64,000 nt of DNA, taken from NCBI RefSeq assembly GCF_963676685.1, contig NC_092357.1:16729607-16793606 (forward strand), written 5' to 3'. Below, in pieces: positions 56,626 through 64,000 of this stretch (the first letter of the stretch is position 1; every line of letters starts with the position of its first letter). A model generated the notes under the pieces. That model was not told the DNA's origin and made no database searches. It was given only the letters and a program-made list of their open reading frames with translations. This DNA comes from Mytilus edulis. Lineage: Eukaryota > Mollusca > Bivalvia > Mytilida > Mytilidae. The position numbers were made by a program, and so were the translations under genes.

Positions 56626-57107
56626 TTTTGGAAAATGTTGTTTATGCTGTATTTAGACCCTTCTACAACGAAATTTGTTCTACATGCAAACATATAAAAA
56701 TTGCGGTTTTTATCCAACACAATCATAGGTTTGAACGTAGTTTTCAATTTAGACTTCTTTTTTTTTCGTTAGGGCTTGTATCATATTTTCCCTTTGGGTA
56801 TATTATCCGTTCATCCTATATTGACTCTTAAAATTCAAGAGTCTATTTAAAATTGAGGGTAAATTATATGGTCTTCAAATAACCGTTTCGATCCCTAATA
56901 TCACTGAAGAGACATTTATTGTCGAAATCCGGATCTGGTGTACAAAAAAGATATTGACACCTTATGTTTGCGGCATAACATAACGTTCAAAGTTATGATT
57001 GCGTTGGATAAAAACCGCAATTTGTATACGTGTGCATGTAAAAAAAATTTCGTTGTAGAAGGGTCTACAGCACAAACAACATTTTCGAAAAGACCAGCAC
57101 AAACATT
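56626..57107. repeat. ~480 bp inverted repeat with ~110 bp arms
   Basis: The left arm (56626-56735; gaaaatgttgttt, gacccttctacaacgaaatt, attgcggtttttatccaac) returns inverted at 56993-57107. A ~250 bp spacer separates the arms. It abuts the start of the orphan upstream copy at 57118. It may be a MITE; the spacer also holds the catcactgaagagacattta motif. The facing open frames at 56628-56831 and 56916-57143 arise from the arms. Confidence 0.65.
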
Positions 57108-57117
57108 ATTTTCCAAA

Positions 57118-60100
57118 TGTATATGTATACTGAAAAAAATCAATATTATATATCATTGGTTTAAATTCCGCCGAGAAGAACAAAATTTAGAAATAAAAAT
57201 TTGAAGGCAACAATGTTGGGCTAAATTTAAGACGAATTACATATAAATTATCGTGTGAGCTCTGTATAACCACTGTTTATCCGATGAGGAAGAACAAAAT
57301 ACAAAATACAACATAGAAAACTAAACATCGAGCTTCAAGATATCCCAGCAAAATACGGGGTTCATCTCAGGTTCTCTGGAAAGGTAAGCAAATCCCGGTT
57401 ATGTGACCCATGTCGTGTTACTCTTTTAAAAAAAGGTTGATAAATCAAATCAATTGATTTCGACATCACGCAATAACGGATTGGTAATTTACTTTCATCT
57501 AACACTTAGACATCACAAATATATTTACTATCAGTCAGTAGTGAAATTTTGAAAATGAAAAAAAAGACTTTGTCCAAGGTAACATAATAGACAAGATCAA
57601 TTAGACTATTGATAAACTGTTTATCATTTTATTGTGTGATAACGTTAACGGTACGAAATATACTGCACCAGATGCGCATTTTAACAAATAAAGTCTCTTT
57701 AGTGCTGTGTGATAGCGCTGAGGTTGTGTTAATTGTGCATCTTTATTTTGAAATATTTAATATGAGTATTGTTCTTAATTCGAACATTTTCGGACTTAAC
57801 TGATAAACTGCATTATAGTTATTGTTTTTACAATATATTTTTTTTCTTGAATCTTAATTTTAAAGAAATAATGACTTCCAAACTTGTCCGTCAATATATT
57901 TATATTCATTTTCAAATTTTCAAACTAGATAGAAATCATTTTATAACGTTTTATATTATGATTCAGGCATTTGTTTTATCAATGAATTAGATTTGTTTTT
58001 CTATAACGTAAAACAAAGAAGACCTTTTACAAGCATGACTGTGATTTAGGAATAACCTTTTTGCTTAATCCGTTGATTACTAATTGTATCCCGTTTCTAT
58101 TATGAAACTGTAATCAAGCATACTTCTGGAAATCTGAAAATCTGAAACTCAAAAGCCTGAGCAACGCATTTGTTAGTTTACAAATGACGTCATTAAATAT
58201 TCACTCACTAATTGAGATATACATGTATCAGTTGTGTAGCTTGAGATTGAATATTATCACACAAAAAAATCAACGGAAAATTAATGGAAAAGGCGAAAAC
58301 AACACATACTAGTTTAGTTATTTCTCAAGGTACTAAATATTAACACAATCATTGATTATTAGTTCAACTGTATTATTCTCCTGAAATTTTGACTGAAATA
58401 ATGTGCTACTTACGACGTCTGTGCGATCCAGATTCTTACATAAGAATATGTTGTATTCGATGTCTATATCTATCACAGTTTCATGTCAAGGATCAGATAC
58501 ATTATATTCTTATACATTTCATCTTAGTTTTGCTTTGCAGTGTATGCCTATTCATCAATCTATTTAAAACTAGGGTTTTTGTGACTGACTAGACAAACTT
58601 TTTTCTTTAAAGAATTACTACTGCTTTTTATTATAAAGGTATCTTAATCGTCACATATTGTTTCTCTGGTCAATAGAAAACCATTGTACTAGAGAAAAAT
58701 ATGCCATTTTTAAGTGGTTTTGTGTACAATGCTAAGGACTAAAAACTCTGGATGACAGAAAAATTAAGATAAAAACAGTAAGAAAAGAGAAATTTTAATA
58801 AAAGGAAATATCCCATTGTTTAAAAATAATGAAGAAAACGATATTTTAGAATATGTTGGCTACTTATGAAGATTAAGTAACATAAACTCAAAATGCTACG
58901 GAAAGGGGGTATCAATTACTTCTCCCTTGTTTAGTAAGTGACACTATTTTAAACGAAAAATGAATACTTTGAGGACTTCGTGTCGTCTAGGTGACACCTA
59001 GATTAGACCTAGAAAATTGACATATAGAAAGGCGGTAACAAAAATTACAAAGAAATTACAAAAAAGAAAATCCTTCTTATTTTATTTTTACTAAAATAGT
59101 CAACAAAAACCTTACGTTTTACATTATACTATACCGAAACGAAGCAAAAAGTAAAATCACAAAAATACTAAACTCCGAGGAAAAAACAAGACGGAAAGTA
59201 CCTAATCAAATGGCAAAATCAAATGATAAAACAGATAAAATGAATGGACAACAACAGTCATAACCTGACTTGGAACAGACATTTTCAATAGTAAATTTGG
59301 GACTCTGAATCAAATTCAAATTTAAAAGTATGTTAGAACCAACTTTAGAAACAGACCGAGATTTAAAACTTTCCAGAAATTCTCTAGAATTCCCTAGAAT
59401 TTCTTAGAATTCAAATATTGTTAATACCCTTACGCGAGAAAAAAAATTGTCTTTCAACTTTATAATAAAACATTAACATAATGACATATAATAAAAAAAA
59501 TAGGATTGTTGGGGAACCAGTCAACCAAAACATGGTTGATAATTTAAGATTGTTTGGAAAAAGTAACATCACAAAAATACTGTACTCAGAGGAAAATCCA
59601 ATCGGACAGTCCATAATCACATGGCAAATCAAATGAAAAATCACATCAAAAACAAATGGACAAGAACTGTCATATTCCTGACTTGGTACAGGCATACTGA
59701 GTTAGTAATAACCCAGGAAATAGATTACCTAAGATAAGCTGTATTTCTCCTCTATCTTCTGAACAATATAATTCATTTTGCATTTTTGACTCTTTTGATT
59801 CTAGCGTCAGCGATGACTCTTTTGTAAACAAATTAAGTACCACCATCTATACTGACATTTTGGTCGCAGTTAACAGATACGCCATACACGACAATGTTGT
59901 TTGAGAAATAATTCATGTCATTTTTTTCTGAAAGTTATCAAAAATTGTCTAAGCAACCTTTGTCTTACTTCCACACTTTAAAGACAGAATGTACATTGTT
60001 ATGAAAAAAACAAGTTCGGTGTAAGCCTAGGCTCCCTGTTGAAAGCCGTACCTTGACCTATACTGGTTTACTTTTGTTTATTGCTGTTTGGTATGAGAGT

Positions 60101-60500
60101 TGTTTCATTGACTATCTTACCACATCTTTCTATATCTAAGTAACACATTCCTATTCAGTTATACATTTTTTTTTTATAATTGTCGTTTACCTTTTTTACA
60201 AGTGATCAAATTGTGCCATTAATCGCATTGACAATTTTTTTGGCCTTGCACGTCAAAGAAAAGATATGTTTTGTCGTAATACGCATCTGGTGTAGTTAAT
60301 GTTTCGTTTTCTCTTCCACTTTTTTGCACCCTTTTTTAAATCAAAAATGCTTTTTTGTACATCTGGTAGGCAACACGGGTATTATATTTGTTCAGATCTA
60401 ATATCTTTGAGATTTATCCTGACACCAAGACCTCTTCTATTTTGATTAAGTGTAAAGGTTATGCATCCTTCTTAATTATGCATCCTATTCGTCTTGCCTT
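57118..60500 (-). pseudogene. orphan third copy of the upstream region of the cysteine-rich genes, without coding exons
   Basis: 57118-58950 repeats 51600-53480 and includes the leader-exon donor (GTC|GTAAGTAGC, GT at 58410-58411 on the minus strand). 59870-60480 repeats 55775-56320. The copy ends at 57118, just before the point where the signal exon would follow in gene B, and no cysteine-rich exon is found below it until gene B's own. It is a promoter and leader exon without an own gene, or an alternative distant first exon for gene B. Repeats at 59150-59330, 59560-59700 and 60020-60130 are inserted in it. Confidence 0.55.
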
Positions 60501-60599
60501 TTAACATATCTATGAAATTTAAAAGCAGAATTTCGAAAATGAGCATAGATTATTCATGAATTTTTTTCTAAAGAAAAAGATTTACTGCGATAAAATTTT

Positions 60600-63500
60600 G
60601 AAATAAGATATGAGAAGGAGAAGATAGGTATCATAAATATAAATAACAAAATGGTGTCATAGGTCTTTTTTTCTTGATACATTAATTAATGTTTTTAAAT
60701 CGATCGTTATTATGCAACCTATCTGTCTTGTCTGTCATATAAATCTGTAAGAAACATAAGCATCTTGAGACCTTTCGGCTAAATATAGGACGTGCAGATA
60801 TTTTTATTGTCTCTTCACAACATATTGCGTACTATTTACCATATCGTTGAAAAACCATTAAAGAATTATGTCTGAGGACATTCAAACTCATATATCGAAA
60901 TAATCAGCAATGTTAAAAAAGAAAAGAAAACCACAGCATACAAAAAAATTACGTGAAAAAACTAAAGACATAGACCATTGTAGAAAGAACGAATAATGAA
61001 ATTATTTCATTTCTAGGGAATAAACCAACGATCGTTAATGTCAGTAAAATTCGGTACAACGTTAAATTATAGGTCATTTGTATTTATAAATATGGGATAG
61101 CACATGTACAAAATGTATTAGTCCTAATCGTGGTAGTATACTGTAAAAGAGTGAACAACGTACAAATAAAACATAGAAAAAAATAAGGAGATGATGTAGG
61201 ACTGAGTATGAGACAAATATCGTCCAGAGTTCAAATAAAGTAAGTAATTATACGTAAACGTAAGAACAATACGAAAAATGCATACTGTATGAACGGCTAT
61301 AACAGATCCAGACATGTAAAGTATATAACGATTCATTTTGGGAAAATAACCCAATTCATAACAAAATAATCAACAAAAACTAATTATGACAGATATGACC
61401 GAACTTCTTTCACTGAACAGTAGCTCTGACCTTGGACAGGTACATAAAGATTGTGGCTATATTTATTAGGTTTAATATGCGCTTAATATGTAAATTTACC
61501 TTTTCTTAAAAGTAAATTTTATAAATTATAAATGGAAATAAGTAAAAGAAACCGAAACACAAATCATTGAATTTGAATCATTATTACTGGAGTATTAGTG
61601 AAGACGAAGAATTCTAAACAAACTAACTTTATGTATTTGTAACGAGTCCTTTATTGAAAAGTGGTGGTTAATCTGTCTTTTTTCTAATGCGACCGGGACC
61701 ATTCAGTCGATTCGTGTGATAGTTCAGTCACTATGTTCAGCATATAAAGATTTCAGGAATAGTGTCAATGCCTTTTGTATGCGACTGTCATACAAGTTGG
61801 ATGTTTTATTATTTATAAGATCAGCCTAATCATCATTATCTAAACAAGGAAATACATGTACCAAGTTAGGAATATGAAAATTGGACATTCGTTTGATGTG
61901 ATTTAATTTCCAATTTTGCCATTTGATTAATGACTTCCCGTTTTGAAATTGTTCTCTCTAATTTTGATAGTGTGTGTTTTTCGAGTGAACAAGTGGAAAA
62001 CAAACGTTTTATCTATGCCAACATCACATATACAGCCACTCAAAGAATATTTTATCATGTGGAGTAGGATCTGATTTTTCTGAGCACTTGCCATCCACCT
62101 GTTTCACAATTACATATAGTGAAAACATCTGTCTTGAGTTAAGGGTACAGTAGATAACCGAAATTAAAATCACGTTAATCAATTAAGATAAGACCAGTAA
62201 AGGGAATCGTATGAACCAAATGTGAGCAGGCTGGGAATAACGACATGGTTGGCAAAACCTGCTTTGAATGATTCACCTGTCATGCCATGTCACACTTAGA
62301 ACATGCAGAAACAATACAACAATCAGGAATATCATGTCATCAGTCAAATAAAAATAAATGTGATAACTGTATTGAGAACTTAGATCGCTAAAGACATTTG
62401 ATAGAGACATGAAATGCAAACGCATCTTGTCGGTAAATGTTTTGCTTCTGCTGATCGTGACATGTTAGATGAATAAGAGAGTATATTACTGCAAATAAAA
62501 GGTGTAACATTGGGGTCAATAACGGATGTCACATGCATTAAACAATATTCATTTCGTTTTTTATAATCTAATTCTAAACAAGTTATTGCTTTTTTACTGT
62601 GTTTTATGTACTGTTGTTTATCTTTTTTGTGTTTTCCTTAAAGTCATATGAAACCGCAAATCCATAATAAATTATGCATATGTTTTTATAAGTCAATGGA
62701 TAGTTTTCTTTATAAAACTTATACATATACTTTTTTTTAAGAACATTAAGAAAAATGTCCACATTTAGGAGAAGTTTTCTTTGTTTTTAATTGCTTGCTT
62801 CCAGGAAGTTATTCGCTGATATATTTTCCGTAATCAAAGAGACCTTAGCTTGACACTCTCGTAAAAATCCGGTGATTGCAATTTGCATGGATCTGTCAGT
62901 CAAATAAACAATTATCTGATTGTACATGATATGCACATGCTCCATATCATGCTTCTTTGTTGAGTGTTCACTATAAGGTGACAATCGGTAAACTATGGCT
63001 TCAAAATTCGACAATTAAGAAGCTATCTTATTTTCACATCAAAACAGACACAGAAAAAAAATGACGATTGTAAGATATATTTGAGTAAAAAATGACAAAA
63101 TCGTGCAGAGAAGACTAAGTTGATGATATATACATGCATTGATGCAAGAATAAGATAAACCTTATTTTTCACCAGTCACTCGTTTCATATGACTTTAATT
63201 AGCCATAGTGTTGTCCATTAATATTCGACTCATGAGACTGAATGTCTCCTTGGTATCTTTGCTTCTCTACTAAATATATCCTGAAGTATATATTTATGAA
63301 TTCTAAGCTTTGCATGCGTAGTGGGTGATGCATGATACAGTACAAGCCACACAGACTCTATTTGAGTAATATATATTTCGCACGGCATTATAATGTTCAC
63401 GTGAAATATCATGTCTGTATATTTCTTGGAATATGCATGTTTGTAATTTACCTATATGTGGTTCATTTCTAATAAATCGGACTTTTTAAGCCATGTTGTT

Positions 63501-64000
63501 GACATTTAATTTTCGACTAATTCGTTTGAACGTCCTTTGATATATTTAGCCTCTCTTTTACATGTTTTATGATGATAATTCATTCTATTGAAAATGATAC
63601 TTATTTGCTGTTTTCTTTAACATTTTACTTATCGACTGTAAAATATAAGTGGTAGGTAAGCTAAATGCCAGTAGTATATCGAGTGCATTTAACTGTATTG
63701 CCTCAGAAAGAGGCCAGAATAATTATGTCCATTTGAACCGCTTGATGTCTGTCAGTGCAATCTGAAGACATTGACGTCAATATTGTTCCAAAAGGGATCA
63801 CAAAAAATGGACACATACTAGTCCAATTACCAATAACGTGTCGGTTATGCAAACAGATGCATGGAGATAATGTATGTGTTCTCAATAATTATATTGATTC
63901 AATCCAATATACTTGAAAAATTGCATAATTTAACTGTATAAAGTTATATTGATAATAAAAACGAAGTTATTTAACTTCTTATACCAACTAATCAATCAAT
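60600..64000. other. gene-poor right end
   Basis: No gene is supported on either strand. 61740-61960 is an inverted copy of the dispersed repeat at 59150 (accaagttaggaatatg, ttgccatttgatta blocks). 62050-62090 and 63120-63260 are retroelement tail pieces, and 63490-63560 is another. The short frames at 61124, 62787, 63230 and 63703 (all minus) show no family features. Confidence 0.45.

Overview
The window looks like a piece of a bivalve mollusc genome, most likely a mussel (Mytilus-like). It is AT-rich, its genes are split into short exons by GT-AG introns, and it is full of dispersed repeats that I recognise from memory as abundant in mussels. The only long open frame is the last exon of an HSPA12-type gene; every other gene is built from exons of 12 to 240 bases.

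Layout: (1) 1-5.2 kb is transposon-rich, with a 5.1 kb element with long terminal inverted repeats, a 1.35 kb inverted-repeat element nested in it, and a decayed reverse-transcriptase fragment. (2) 5.5-8.0 kb, plus strand: the last two exons of an HSPA12-like Hsp70-family ATPase; its N-terminal exons are not in the window. (3) 9.8-12.6 kb and 18.6-21.7 kb, minus strand: two tandem paralogous secreted C-type lectins with identical four-exon structure. The first has one extra base in its signal-peptide exon. A complete miniature LTR retrotransposon (TSD AAGCT) and a TTAA-flanked MITE lie between them. (4) 24.1-37.5 kb and 41.05-53 kb, minus strand: two tandem paralogues (called here A and B) of a secreted 12-cysteine protein of 178 residues. 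I assembled each from eight coding exons, three of which are consecutive microexons of 15, 18 and 12 nt. Their order, length and phase are the same in both copies. (5) 51.6-60.5 kb: upstream parts of copy B, and a second, orphan copy of the promoter/first-exon region without coding exons. (6) 60.6-64 kb: decayed repeats, no gene seen.

The two duplicated gene families both encode small secreted cysteine-rich proteins, as expected for mollusc immune or mucosal recognition loci, but nothing in the sequence shows that they work together. The 3.3 kb TTAA element, the minisatellites and the MITEs explain much of the difference in intron length between the paralogues. The most unusual observation is the chain of phase-1 microexons encoding the linker of the cysteine-rich protein.
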